Source of the DNA: Flavobacteriaceae bacterium
Lineage (GTDB): Bacteria > Bacteroidota > Bacteroidia > Flavobacteriales > Flavobacteriaceae
Direction of reading: 5' to 3'
DNA length: 64,000 nt
Assembly (NCBI GenBank): GCA_026709415.1
Contig: JAPOSZ010000030.1
Location: forward strand, 124,001 to 188,000
Positions 46,179 through 54,764 of this stretch are shown here, piece after piece. Both the position numbers and the translations under genes were made by a program. How positions within the stretch are numbered: the stretch's first letter is position 1; every line of letters begins with the position of its first letter. The notes under the pieces are model-generated. The model was given only the letters and a program-made list of their open reading frames with translations. It made no database searches and was not told the DNA's origin.

Positions 46179-46859
46179 TTAGGACTCTTCAACTAACTTT
46201 CGATTTCTTGCCCGTTGAACCCAAATAATAACGCCAACCGTGATGAGCGCCATGGGCGAAAACAACATAAATCCGTTGTTTTCATAACCCAAATGGTAGA
46301 TAAAATCAGGGATGACCTGAATGCCCATTAAATTTCCAGAACCGAACAGTTCGCGAAAAAAAGCCACCATAATCAAAATCAATCCGTATCCCAAGGCATT
46401 TCCAACGCCATCGAGAAAAGATCGCCAAACCCCATTCCCCAGTGCAAAAGCTTCCAATCTTCCCATAACAATACAATTGGTAATAATCAATCCGATAAAA
46501 ATGGACAGTTCTTTACTCACATCATAAGCAAAAGCCCGAAGAATTTGGTCGACCAATATGACCATCGTGGCCACGACTACGAGTTGGACAATGATTCGAA
46601 TGCGGGATGGAATGAGGTTTCTAAAGATCGAAATAATCATATTACTGGCAGCCATCACACACACCACTGAAATGGCCATCACCACGGCTGGCCTTAATTG
46701 GACGGTAATGGCCAAAGCCGAACAGATTCCTAACACTTGAACCGTGATGGGATTATCATCATCCAATGGATCCACCAGCAACTTTCGTTCGGATTGAGAA
46801 AGTAAGGATCTTGGTTTGAGGTTTTTGGAAATAAAAAATAAAGTGGGCTTTTTACTCAT
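46179..46859 (-). CDS. nqrD: Na+-translocating NADH:quinone reductase subunit D
   Basis: NqrD pairs with NqrE in the membrane. From ATG 46859 it has 226 residues. It shows NPITVQVLGICSALAITVQL and IGLIITNCIVMGRLEAFALG, with the membrane Cys residues that bind the iron centre. An in-frame ATG at 46871 would add four residues; I prefer 46859, which overlaps the nqrC stop by eight bases. Six helices are predicted and a charged tail (RARNRKLVEES) ends it. Confidence 0.95.
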   Translation of the reverse strand: MSKKPTLFFISKNLKPRSLLSQSERKLLVDPLDDDNPITVQVLGICSALAITVQLRPAVVMAISVVCVMAASNMIISIFRNLIPSRIRIIVQLVVVATMVILVDQILRAFAYDVSKELSIFIGLIITNCIVMGRLEAFALGNGVWRSFLDGVGNALGYGLILIMVAFFRELFGSGNLMGIQVIPDFIYHLGYENNGFMLFSPMALITVGVIIWVQRARNRKLVEES

Positions 46860-47574
46860 TGAGTTTGGCAAAATAAGGCAAATAATGTTGCATTCGTTCG
46901 ATAATCATATCACTGACGCCATCGCCAGTGATGGTAGCTCCAGAAATGGCATCGACTTCAAAATCAAATTTATCCGTATTTCCGGGATCATTATTGGTTT
47001 TAGTGAGTTTGATGCCAATAAATTCATTATTATCGTCAAAAAGAACTTCATCATCAAATTGCTCCATGAACCATGGTTGGGTAATTTCAGCGCCCAATCC
47101 AGCTGTTTCTGCAGCATGATCAAATACGGCCCCTCGTAATGTTTTACGGTCCTCTTTCAAGGCAATATACCCCCATATGGCATCCCATAAACCAGAACCT
47201 CTCAACGGAATGATATAATATTTTTCTCCATCAACCACGCCTTTAAAAAGTGGAAAGCGTTGTTCTGTAATGGGTTTTTTGGTTTCAATGGCTAAGTCTA
47301 GCGTAAAGGCATCGACATTTGGATCAACATCCCCATTTCCATCCAAAGAAACGTGTTCAACGATGTATTGATCATAGAGAATTTCAGCCTCGGGTCTCGT
47401 GGTTTCAATCCCAATAGTGGAAAGAATGTTTTGCATCTTTTCTTGACGGATATTGACGTCTTGTTTTTCCTTTAATGAACTGGCTGTAAAAGCCAACGTC
47501 GCAGCCACTACCACCACCATTGCCGAGGCAAAGAACAAAGTATATCCGTTTGTTTCTGTGTTTACTTTACCCAT
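46852..47574 (-). CDS. nqrC: Na+-translocating NADH:quinone reductase subunit C
   Basis: NqrC is a periplasmic flavoprotein anchored by one N-terminal helix (about 11-31). FMN is covalently attached by ApbE to the Thr of the SGAT motif, here DAISGATITGDG with T214. Its 240 residues also show GSGLWDAIWGYIAL and ETAGLGAEIT, both typical. The gene overlaps nqrB and nqrD by eight bases each. It is complete and flavinylation-competent by sequence. Confidence 0.96.
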   Translation of the reverse strand: MGKVNTETNGYTLFFASAMVVVVAATLAFTASSLKEKQDVNIRQEKMQNILSTIGIETTRPEAEILYDQYIVEHVSLDGNGDVDPNVDAFTLDLAIETKKPITEQRFPLFKGVVDGEKYYIIPLRGSGLWDAIWGYIALKEDRKTLRGAVFDHAAETAGLGAEITQPWFMEQFDDEVLFDDNNEFIGIKLTKTNNDPGNTDKFDFEVDAISGATITGDGVSDMIIERMQHYLPYFAKLNE

Positions 47575-48727
47575 TGGCTTTTGCTAATTGCCATCGTTTT
47601 TTTCGTTTTTTGATATTGGCATGGACCACATAATGATCGATGGTTGGTGCAAAGACATTCATGAGTAGAATGGCCAACATCACGCCCTCTGGATAGGCTG
47701 GGTTAAAGACTCGAATTAAGATACAAAATACACCCACTAAAATGCCATAAATCCATTTCCCTTTGGTGGTTTGAGCGGCCGAAACGGGATCGGTAGCCAT
47801 AAACACAACACCAAAAGCAAATCCACCAACAATCAAGTGTAAATAAAATGGAAAAGTCATTAGTGCATTGACTCCCAGCAGATTAAAAACCAGTCCTGTA
47901 AATGCCCCACCGATAAGACATCCTAACATGATTCGCCATGATCCCACACCAGTAAAAATCAAAATAAAAGCACCAATGAGAGCCATTAAAGTGGAGGTTT
48001 CGGCAATGGAGCCTGGAATGGTTCCAACAAACATGTCCCACCATGTATAATCGATATTGGCATTATTGGCGGCGAGTGACCCTAAAATGGTTTCCCCAGA
48101 GATCGCATCGATTGTGCTAGCATCGGCAACCCAAACTTTATCCCCTGACATATACGTTGGATAGGCAAAAAAAGCAAAGGCACGTGCTGTGAGCGCCGGA
48201 TTTAAAATATTCATGCCAGTTCCTCCAAAAGCTTCTTTGGCAATAATGACCGCGAAAGCCACAGAGACCCCCACCATCCAAAGGGGTATGTCAACAGGCA
48301 TGGTCATGGGAATGAGAAGTCCAGAAACCAAATAACCTTCATTGACTTCATGCCCTCGATAAACGGCAAATCCAAATTCGATGGTCAAACCAACAGCATA
48401 TGAAACGGCAATCATTGGAAAAATGCGACCGAATCCAAACCAAAAAGTTTCCAAAACGGATACTTGTTCTCCCAACTGTGAAAAATGTTGATAACCGGTA
48501 TTCCACATACCAAACAAGAGCGCAGGAACCAGTGCGATGACGACGGTAATCATCGTTCTTTTGGTATCCACCGCATCTCTAATATGAGCTCCGCTTTTTG
48601 TCGTGACATTTGGTACAAATAAAAACGTATCAAAGGCATTGATGGCAGGAACAAATTTCCTCAGTTTATCAGAACTCCTTAAATCCCGTTTGATGCCATC
48701 GATTCTATGTCTAAGTAATTTTTTCAC
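47567..48727 (-). CDS. nqrB: Na+-translocating NADH:quinone reductase subunit B
   Basis: NqrB is the main membrane subunit, with covalent FMN and riboflavin. The protein has 386 residues and about ten helices. It shows GGTGMNILNPALTARAFAFF and FIGTIPGS-like and GVGSWRIMLGCLIGG segments (here FVGTIPGSIAETSTL). The flavinylation motif, usually D..SGAT, reads DAISGETILG with T213, so the Ala before the acceptor Thr is Glu. The acceptor Thr is kept. It starts six bases after nqrA and overlaps nqrC. Confidence 0.96.
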   Translation of the reverse strand: MKKLLRHRIDGIKRDLRSSDKLRKFVPAINAFDTFLFVPNVTTKSGAHIRDAVDTKRTMITVVIALVPALLFGMWNTGYQHFSQLGEQVSVLETFWFGFGRIFPMIAVSYAVGLTIEFGFAVYRGHEVNEGYLVSGLLIPMTMPVDIPLWMVGVSVAFAVIIAKEAFGGTGMNILNPALTARAFAFFAYPTYMSGDKVWVADASTIDAISGETILGSLAANNANIDYTWWDMFVGTIPGSIAETSTLMALIGAFILIFTGVGSWRIMLGCLIGGAFTGLVFNLLGVNALMTFPFYLHLIVGGFAFGVVFMATDPVSAAQTTKGKWIYGILVGVFCILIRVFNPAYPEGVMLAILLMNVFAPTIDHYVVHANIKKRKKRWQLAKANG

Positions 48728-48733
48728 TTTAAA

Positions 48734-50095
48734 TCAACCGACTTCTTTGATCATTAATTCAAGTCCTGATTTGATGATTTCTTGGGCTTCCAATTTGGAA
48801 GTATTTGAAAAATCAATTAATCCAAAATCTTCAGGAACCACCTCAAAGATGCCCAAAGCTTCCATTTTTTCAATGTCTTCAACCATGCATGCTTTGATTA
48901 ATTGTAAGGGATAAATATCCATCGGAAACACTTTTTCCATTTCACCCGTCACCACCAAGGCTCTCTCTTCACCATTGAGATTGGTGTTGACTTCTATTGG
49001 TTTGGATCCTCTTTGAAGCCAATTGAAAGACGTTCTTGAGATACTCAAAACCGCATTATCATGAAAAGGCAACCAGCCAAACATGCGGTATTGGTCCCCT
49101 TCGGGTATGACGCTGATGAGATTGTTGAGATAGCCAATATGATCCTCATAGTCAACAAATTCTCCAGATAAGACATCCCCATTAATATACCGATTGATTT
49201 GATCCATTTTGACGTTGGCTTCTTTAAGTAGGGGCAGTAATTCGTGACCGATAGTGACTTTAAAATATTTGGGACTATGCACCACATTACCAGCCACCGC
49301 AATGGTTCTTTCTGCAGAAAATTCACCGGTAAGGAATGACTTGCCAACATTGGCTACATCTTCGGGATTAATCGTCCAAATAAGTTCACCAGCATTTAAT
49401 GGATCAATGCGATTGATGTGGACACTTAAATTACCCGATGGATGTGGTCCAGAAACACTGTAAAAAATCGGTCCTTCGATCGATTTCAGTTTTCCTTGAT
49501 AATCGGAGGATAAGCCGATGTAAACCTTGTCTGCTAATTTTGATAAGGCTTGAATTCCCAACTGGAATTCTTTGAATTTATCTTGAATAATGAATTGGTG
49601 ATTAACTCCCAACGGTCTTGTGTCTACGAATGAAACGTAAATTGCTTTGGGTGTTTGGTTGGGATTAGCAATGATTCCATAGGGACGTTGAGTGATATAT
49701 GGCCACAGTCCACTTTTCAGTAAATAATCAACGATTTCTTGTCGACTCCCTTTATTGATATTTGGAACATTAAATGACAAAGCGTTTTGTTTTTCATCTC
49801 TTTGAACAATCACATCGAGTACTCGTCTTCTTTCGCCTCTGATGATACTTTTGATAGTTCCCGAAATGGGTGAAACGAATCGCACTTCAGGATTCCCTTT
49901 ATCAAAAAACAAAGGCGTTCCTTTTTTGACTTGATCCCCTTCTTTTAATAGTAGTTTTGAATTAAGGTAAAAGAAATTACCAGGCTTGATGGTGTAGGTC
50001 TCCGAGGGGGGCATTTCAGTACATTCAAGTGCAGCTTGCCCTTTAATCTTGATGTCTGCTCCAGAATCTATTTTTAGGTTGTACCTAAAACTCAT
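48734..50095 (-). CDS. nqrA: Na+-translocating NADH:quinone reductase subunit A
   Basis: NqrA is the soluble cytoplasmic subunit that helps position NqrF and may bind quinone. Its 453 residues match the family length. It shows KPGNFFYLNSKLLLKEGDQV, RFVSPISGTIKSIIRGERRR and SGPHPSGNLSVHINRIDP, followed by EDVANVGKSFLTGEFSAERT. It is the first gene of the operon, so the promoter should lie in the 110 bases upstream (50096-50207). Confidence 0.95.
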   Translation of the reverse strand: MSFRYNLKIDSGADIKIKGQAALECTEMPPSETYTIKPGNFFYLNSKLLLKEGDQVKKGTPLFFDKGNPEVRFVSPISGTIKSIIRGERRRVLDVIVQRDEKQNALSFNVPNINKGSRQEIVDYLLKSGLWPYITQRPYGIIANPNQTPKAIYVSFVDTRPLGVNHQFIIQDKFKEFQLGIQALSKLADKVYIGLSSDYQGKLKSIEGPIFYSVSGPHPSGNLSVHINRIDPLNAGELIWTINPEDVANVGKSFLTGEFSAERTIAVAGNVVHSPKYFKVTIGHELLPLLKEANVKMDQINRYINGDVLSGEFVDYEDHIGYLNNLISVIPEGDQYRMFGWLPFHDNAVLSISRTSFNWLQRGSKPIEVNTNLNGEERALVVTGEMEKVFPMDIYPLQLIKACMVEDIEKMEALGIFEVVPEDFGLIDFSNTSKLEAQEIIKSGLELMIKEVG

Positions 50096-50207
50096 TCACT
50101 CTATTTGAGTGGTGCAAAAGTAAGGATTTTGAGGCAATCATTTTACCACTTCAGTAACCTCAATCTAGAATCGTGTAATGAAAATCGAGAAGTAAATGCT
50201 ATACAAA

Positions 50208-50568
50208 TTATAACTTCCAATCCGGAGATTGATGTTTACTAGGTAAACGTTTCAATTGATTGTTTATTTTATTCATCAAAATAGTCCCCTTATCGCTTTT
50301 ATCATATATCTGTAGTAAATAAACCAAATTGGCTATAGATATAATGCAATGTATGACTCTTGCACCACCTGACTTACCACTACTTTTGGATTTAATTGGT
50401 ATTCTAACTCTGTAGCAATCGTTTTGTAGCAGAATTCCTTGCCTTTGTGGAGCCTCAATTAATTTTTGGAGTAAAGGAGCAATATCACTGTTGAATAGAC
50501 CTGTATTTTTTGTTTAATTTTTTGAAGTCTCTTTCGAATTCATCAGTCGTTTTGATTTCGTAACTCAT
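50208..50568 (-). pseudogene. RelE-type toxin, frameshifted
   Basis: From ATG 50568 the frame reads MSYEIKTTDEFERDFKKLNK and stops soon after KYRS. A one-base shift continues with IAPLLQKLIEAPQRQGILLQ, CYRVRIPIKSKSSGKSGGAR, VIHCIISIANLVYLLQIYDK and SDKGTI to TAA 50208. This is a complete RelE/ParE-family toxin broken by one indel. Such toxins cut mRNA on the ribosome. The basic K/R and SGGAR residues and the terminal IYDKSD motif are intact. It overlaps the antitoxin by 26 bases. Functional loss depends on the shift being real. Confidence 0.75.
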
Positions 50569-50716
50569 CTAAAAACTCCCATACGGTTCTCAATTCTTTT
50601 TTTCCTTCAAGATGTAATATGACCTCATCGATGGCTCTTCCAAGACTTTCAACAATTTCATCCTCGTAAGATATGGGCTCTTTAACTACCGTATCTAAAG
50701 TTTCTAGATTTTCCAT
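50543..50716 (-). CDS. Antitoxin of the RelE-type pair
   Basis: This 57-residue protein begins MENLETLDTVVKEPISYEDE and ends VWEFLDELRNQND. It overlaps the RelE-type start by 26 bases, as in Bacteroidota toxin-antitoxin pairs with a short helical antitoxin. The central part ESLGRAIDEVILHLEGKKEL is helical. There is no separate DNA-binding domain that I can recognise. It is intact, although its toxin is frameshifted. A decayed second copy lies directly upstream. Confidence 0.6.
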   Translation of the reverse strand: MENLETLDTVVKEPISYEDEIVESLGRAIDEVILHLEGKKELRTVWEFLDELRNQND

Positions 50717-50792
50717 AAACTGGAAAGTATTCTATAATACACAAATGTAATGAAAGTTTAATATATCTGCTTTTCTACTAAATCATATTTCT

Positions 50793-50940
50793 TTATGATC
50801 GTTGTATTTCATCTAGAAATTCCGATACGGTTCTCAATTCCTTTTTTCATCAAGTTGTAACATCAAAAATTTGATAAATCTGCTAAGATTTTCAATAATC
50901 TCATTCACAGAAGAAACGGATTCCTCAAAGATTTATTAGC
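50793..50940 (-). pseudogene. Decayed duplicate of the antitoxin
   Basis: In two frames the minus strand gives EESVSSVNEIIENLSRFIKF, LMLQLDEK, then KELRTVSEFLDEIQRS. The last block matches KKELRTVWEFLDEL of the antitoxin at 50543. One indel in the run of A after LDEK and the missing start codon show that it is dead. No toxin remnant follows it. Confidence 0.55.
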
Positions 50941-50995
50941 ACAGTATTATCTACATCACAGCTACGATTTAATTTGTAAATTAATTCGTAGTGGG

Positions 50996-51709
50996 TTATC
51001 GGTTGTTATTCCAAAAAACACTCAATTCTATATCAATATCCCTATTTGGTGTGAAAAAAACTACATAATTAACCTCTTCAACATAAACTTCAAAAGTTAC
51101 ATTTGCTGCCCTAAACAGCCCACTTATCTCTATTCTTTTCACATCCAATACATCCCAACCGCTGTATGTGTTGTGTCCATGCTCTATAATTGTAGGTAGA
51201 TTGCTTATTATTTTTTCAATAAATTCATAAAACTCATTAAAAGATATATCCCAACTTGTCCGATTTCCAATATAGTTTTTATCTATTTCAAACCTATTAT
51301 TCAAAAGAACAAATTGGTCATTGCTAAAGTTTCTAAAACATCCTTGAACAAAATATATCTCATCCCATTCGTCCCAATCATCCGCAAACGATTTACTATA
51401 ATCTATCCATTGCTGTCTATCCGTAGTAGGGTCTATCCGTCTCAAAATATCTATTCCATCACAACGATTTTCCTCTCTTATCCGTTTTATACGTTCTTTT
51501 TCTAAACGCAATTTCTCACTCCGTTCTTTTCGTTCTTGTTCTAAACGTCTTTCCTCTATAAAACTTGCTAATTCACGTTTCTCAATATATCCTTTAACAT
51601 ATATTGCCAATAAACCCAACGCCCACAAACCCAACACTAACCATAAGGTTGTTTTTATCGGTTTTTTTAATTCTGTCCAAAATTCCAACCATTTTTTTAA
51701 TATTTTCAT
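50996..51709 (-). CDS. Membrane-anchored coiled-coil protein of unknown function
   Basis: This 237-residue protein has a single N-terminal helix (PIKTTLWLVLGLWALGLLAI, about residues 17-36). A charged coiled coil follows (about 45-80, RRLEQERKERSEKLRLEKER), then a soluble domain with several Trp and Tyr residues, including QWIDYSKSFADDWDEWDEIY. The end is beta-rich (FEVYVEEVNYVVFFTPN). I do not recognise the family. Its ATG overlaps the stop of the partial frame upstream (AAATGA), which suggests that it was the second gene of an operon. It is surrounded by toxin-antitoxin remains. Confidence 0.55.
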   Translation of the reverse strand: MKILKKWLEFWTELKKPIKTTLWLVLGLWALGLLAIYVKGYIEKRELASFIEERRLEQERKERSEKLRLEKERIKRIREENRCDGIDILRRIDPTTDRQQWIDYSKSFADDWDEWDEIYFVQGCFRNFSNDQFVLLNNRFEIDKNYIGNRTSWDISFNEFYEFIEKIISNLPTIIEHGHNTYSGWDVLDVKRIEISGLFRAANVTFEVYVEEVNYVVFFTPNRDIDIELSVFWNNNR

Positions 51710-51909
51710 TTCCTTTGTTTTAATTCATAAGAATCCATGCCGTTGGGGTGCTTTTGGATCATCTCGGACAACCGTTGATTAACCATTGCATTCAGTGTAT
51801 CCATGTTTTGTTGATCCTCTGGTATTTGGTTCATCAACCCAACAAACGTTCTCACTAATTGGGGGATTGGGTATTTCAAAATAAATCGATCTTTGGCTGG
51901 TTCAAAAGT
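51706..51909 (-). pseudogene. Partial ORF without start, upstream of the coiled-coil gene
   Basis: The minus strand is open for about 67 codons, with KDRFILKYPIPQLVRTFVGL, MNQIPEDQQNMDTLNAMVNQ and RLSEMIQKHPNGMDSYELKQ. It looks like real coding sequence: the C-terminal end of a helical protein. A stop precedes it in frame and it has no start codon. The upstream neighbour is a decayed MNT gene, so a deletion probably joined the two. I do not recognise the family. Confidence 0.4.
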
Positions 51910-52059
51910 TTAATATAATCTGGCGTTTTATTGAAATCATAGAGAATCGCTACTCTATCTAGGATTTGAAATAATACTGAATGGAGACTATGCCAACCGA
52001 ATCGGTTCAAATGGTTTTAATTTTTCAACAATGATGTTTTCTTCTTCTTTGGTTAACAT
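51910..52059 (-). pseudogene. Decayed MNT-like antitoxin, third copy
   Basis: From ATG 52059 the reading is MLTKEEENIIVEKLKPFEPI, RLA, a stop, and after a shift DRVAILYDFNKTPDYIKLL. This matches the MNT-like proteins at 52486 (MLTKEEEEIVLDELKIFQPV) and 17170 (IGLLYDFGETPGLIQLM). The about 35 bases upstream of its ATG also match those upstream of the intact gene at 52803, so this is a tandem duplicate. Its hepT partner is gone. Confidence 0.65.
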
Positions 52060-52121
52060 GATTTCAATTTCTTGTCGAGATACGATTTGCTGTTAAAAAT
52101 TGATTGAAAATAAAACGATAA

Positions 52122-52526
52122 TTATCGTGTTGTCGAGTAATCTTTTGATCGAGTTTGATCATTTTCAATGAATTTTCGAAGACCAGGTATTTGTTTTTCT
52201 AACTTTGGAATACTATTCGTCATGGCATTCCAAAGTTTTTGATTATTAATTTTAAAATAATAATGAGTTAAAATAATTCGAAGGCCAATAGTTTTTGACC
52301 ATTCAATCAATGGGTATTCATTTTCGATATGAGGATGTATTTTATAGATGGTATGGATTCCTTCACAAATATTATTGATTAATCTTTCAACAACTAACTT
52401 TTCTTTTCGATTTTGATATAAAATATCCATCGAATCAATGGAATGTGTTAGTTCATAAAATTCTTGAATGGATGCTTCAATGAGGTCACAATGAGACAGA
52501 ATGTTCTCTCTCTTTTTCTCTGTCAT
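52122..52526 (-). CDS. HepT-family toxin, second copy
   Basis: This 134-residue all-helical protein has the RX4HXY motif as RIILTHYY, within GLRIILTHYYFKIN. The EYPLIEWSK block before it matches the HepT at 16827 (EYPHLEWSK). The ATG at 52526 lies 41 bases inside the MNT-like gene. The N-terminus MTEKKRENILSHCDL aligns with MKPREKKRILFRLNH of the other copy. The toxin motif is intact, so this is potentially an active HEPN ribonuclease. The C-terminal tail (DQTRSKDYSTTR) is extra. Confidence 0.8.
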   Translation of the reverse strand: MTEKKRENILSHCDLIEASIQEFYELTHSIDSMDILYQNRKEKLVVERLINNICEGIHTIYKIHPHIENEYPLIEWSKTIGLRIILTHYYFKINNQKLWNAMTNSIPKLEKQIPGLRKFIENDQTRSKDYSTTR

Positions 52527-52803
52527 TAAAAAAGGTTTTAGATGCTTTTAAAACATCTTCTTCAACGTTTTTTGGAATATCTTCAAACCCTGTGAAATCA
52601 AATTTTTTAGGAATTCTTTTTTCGATTTTTTGCATGGCACCGATGAGTTCAAAGTATCCTAATGATGTGTCTTTAAAATCATATAATATTTCGATAATAT
52701 TGGAGTCTATTTGATACGCACTATCGGTTGTCCAAGCTAACCGAACAGGTTGAAATATTTTTAATTCATCTAAAACAATTTCTTCTTCTTCTTTGGTTAA
52801 CAT
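52486..52803 (-). CDS. MNT-like antitoxin lacking the catalytic motif, second copy
   Basis: This 105-residue protein precedes hepT and overlaps it. It aligns with the MNT-like protein at 17170: a basic-acidic N-terminal helix (MLTKEEEEIVLDELKIFQPV), then RLAWTTDSAYQIDSNIIEIL and YDFKDT, and a closing helical part (MQKIEKRIPKKFDFTGFEDI). The GS and DXD residues of the nucleotidyltransferase motif are absent here too. In the strand that should carry DID the reading is NIIEILYDF. Such a protein is unlikely to AMPylate HepT; neutralisation by binding is my inference. Confidence 0.65.
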   Translation of the reverse strand: MLTKEEEEIVLDELKIFQPVRLAWTTDSAYQIDSNIIEILYDFKDTSLGYFELIGAMQKIEKRIPKKFDFTGFEDIPKNVEEDVLKASKTFFNDREKEREHSVSL

Positions 52804-52876
52804 GATTTCAATTTCTTGTCAAGGTACGATTTTTTCAACGATCCTTTGTTGTTTGATAAAGTTTTTAGAAAAGAAT

Positions 52877-53615
52877 TTATTTATTTTCCAAAAAGTCCTG
52901 AATCGCTTGTTTTGTCGATGTGGAAAAATCAGCTCTGAGTAACCAATGTAACCATTTCTTATCTTGATGAGCCTCCCAAGTTAAGGTTTTGCCCAAATGT
53001 TTACCAAAATCCAAAGTTGGTTTGCCATCCTCATTTTCTTTAATATAAAAACCATTATCCCAATACTTCATAGTACCTTCGTATTGTTTGGCTAAGGCTT
53101 GGGCATTCGGTTCCAGTCCATATCTTTTGATCTGAGCTTCAAAAACATCAATCGTCGCTTCCACATCAGCCATCGCATCATGAGCATATTCTAAGCGACG
53201 ATCACAATAGAACTCCATGGCCCCGATAAAGTTTCGGGTTCATGATGAAAAAAATTAACGCATCGACATAATCGTAGGCTTGTAAATCAAAGGGACCCCC
53301 ACCCAATCCATTTCGTAGGCTAAGACTTTAATGTTAAATCCAATGACATTATAACCTCCAATAGCCACTTGGTGTCCCGGAAAAAATGGTTTCACTTCTT
53401 TGGCTAATTGACCAAAGGTTTTAGCATCTTTCACGTGTTCATCGGTAATCCCATGTACTTTAGTGGCTTGAGGATCATTGGGCATTTCTGGATTCACTAA
53501 TGTTTTGTATGGTTTCCGAGAATCATTGGAATGAACTTGAATCAATCCGATACTCTCGGAAGCTGGTGCCGGTGGTTTCTAAATCAAAAAAGGTGATAGG
53601 ACGATCACATATCAT
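52877..53615 (-). pseudogene. DnaQ-like 3'-5' exonuclease, broken by two frameshifts
   Basis: From ATG 53615 the reading is MICDRPITFFDLETTGTSFR, with the Exo I motif DLETTG. A shift near 53545 leads to IQVHSNDSRKPYKTLVNPEM, HGITDEHVKDAKTFGQLAKE and GYNVIGFNIKVLAYEMDWVG (Exo II region). A second shift near 53230 leads to EFYCDRRLEYAHDAMADVEA (Exo III, H..D) and DFGKHLGKTLTWEAHQDKKW. Flavobacterial relatives have the same three blocks plus the C-terminal 'FGKHKG' domain. All motifs survive across the frames, so the decay is recent or two sequencing errors occurred. It lies just upstream of the MNT/HepT pair. Confidence 0.8.
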
Positions 53616-54764
53616 GATTTGATATCTAATTCTTGTTCAATTGATGGAATTAAATTTCATTCTGAGTGAATGAATCTGATGATTTTTAGCACGGATGAAA
53701 GGAATTAAACCTTTATTTCCATCATTGGACTGATGGTATCTTATTCTAGATGACATCCGTGGTGGCCACTTTTTTAGTTCCCATTAAAAGTCAAGAACAG
53801 TATTTTTTATCGAGTGAATCGATGATTTATCGATTTTGTTTGATGTTGACGAACAAAGGTTTTTAGTTGAAATAGTTCTTTTTCTAATAAAGACCAAAAT
53901 AAAATCTGTTTTTGAGTATGTTTTAATTTGGGACTTATGTATTTAATTTGAATTAGTTCTTTCTCTTTTTGGATTTGAGGGAATGTTTGCTTTTTTATTG
54001 ATATGAAGTGGGTAGATAAGAATAAATTTGGCAAATTAAATTTAAAAGAATATCCTAATCTTAAAGAAAATGGGAACCTATTTAAGGCATTGGATCAAAA
54101 CGAAAACAAATTATGACAAAAAAAATAATGAAAAACTACCTTTTTTGAGGAATTGCCAAACCATGAAAGTACTCCTTTTGGAATTGCGCTTAAAAGTGAA
54201 TGCGGTGATGAGTGATGTATTCCATCGAAACAATAATGAACCAAAACCAGAATCTAATCGATCGAAATTAAGTTATGCGTATAAGCCCCAAAAGTTTGGC
54301 AGTATTCTTGTCCAACTTCAAACTTTGGTATGCCTTGTTGCTCATCAAAATAAACGTTAATTGGGGTGTATTTCTCAATCATTAGTTCCAATTTAATTGG
54401 TGATCATCAATAATTGATTTGGCTCCGTTACTAAATTCATTGCTCTCAATCATCTTTTGGATCACCCCATTGATCATTTTCTCCACGTTTTCAACCGTCT
54501 TAAAGTCTATATGTTGAAACGTGGTGATTAATTCTTCAATCACGACATCAACTATTTTGATTGGCAGAATACTTCAAAGGATAATGGTTCTGGTCAAGCT
54601 CAAAAATATTGAAAATTTTAAGGTTTGTTTTTTTATGTAAGTAAGTCCGAACTGCTTTTTTTGAACCTCAAGATTCACTAGCAAATGTTATTCAAGTATC
54701 TCTACGTAATGATGACTCTCAAGTAACGATCAGTCACTAAATTCGCACTCTAAAACGTATAAAT
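53616..54764. other. 1.1-kb region with eroded small ORFs
   Basis: No intact gene of known family is present. On the minus strand a 42-codon frame (54254-54382) encodes MIEKYTPINVYFDEQQGIPK. It overlaps the stop of a frame without start (54382 to about 54570) that encodes FKTVENVEKMINGVIQKMIE. Both look like real protein fragments. Another minus-strand frame, 53807-54034 (75 codons, rich in Lys, Gln and Leu), is also possible. I recognise none. The pruA promoter should lie in the last 150 bases. Confidence 0.35.
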
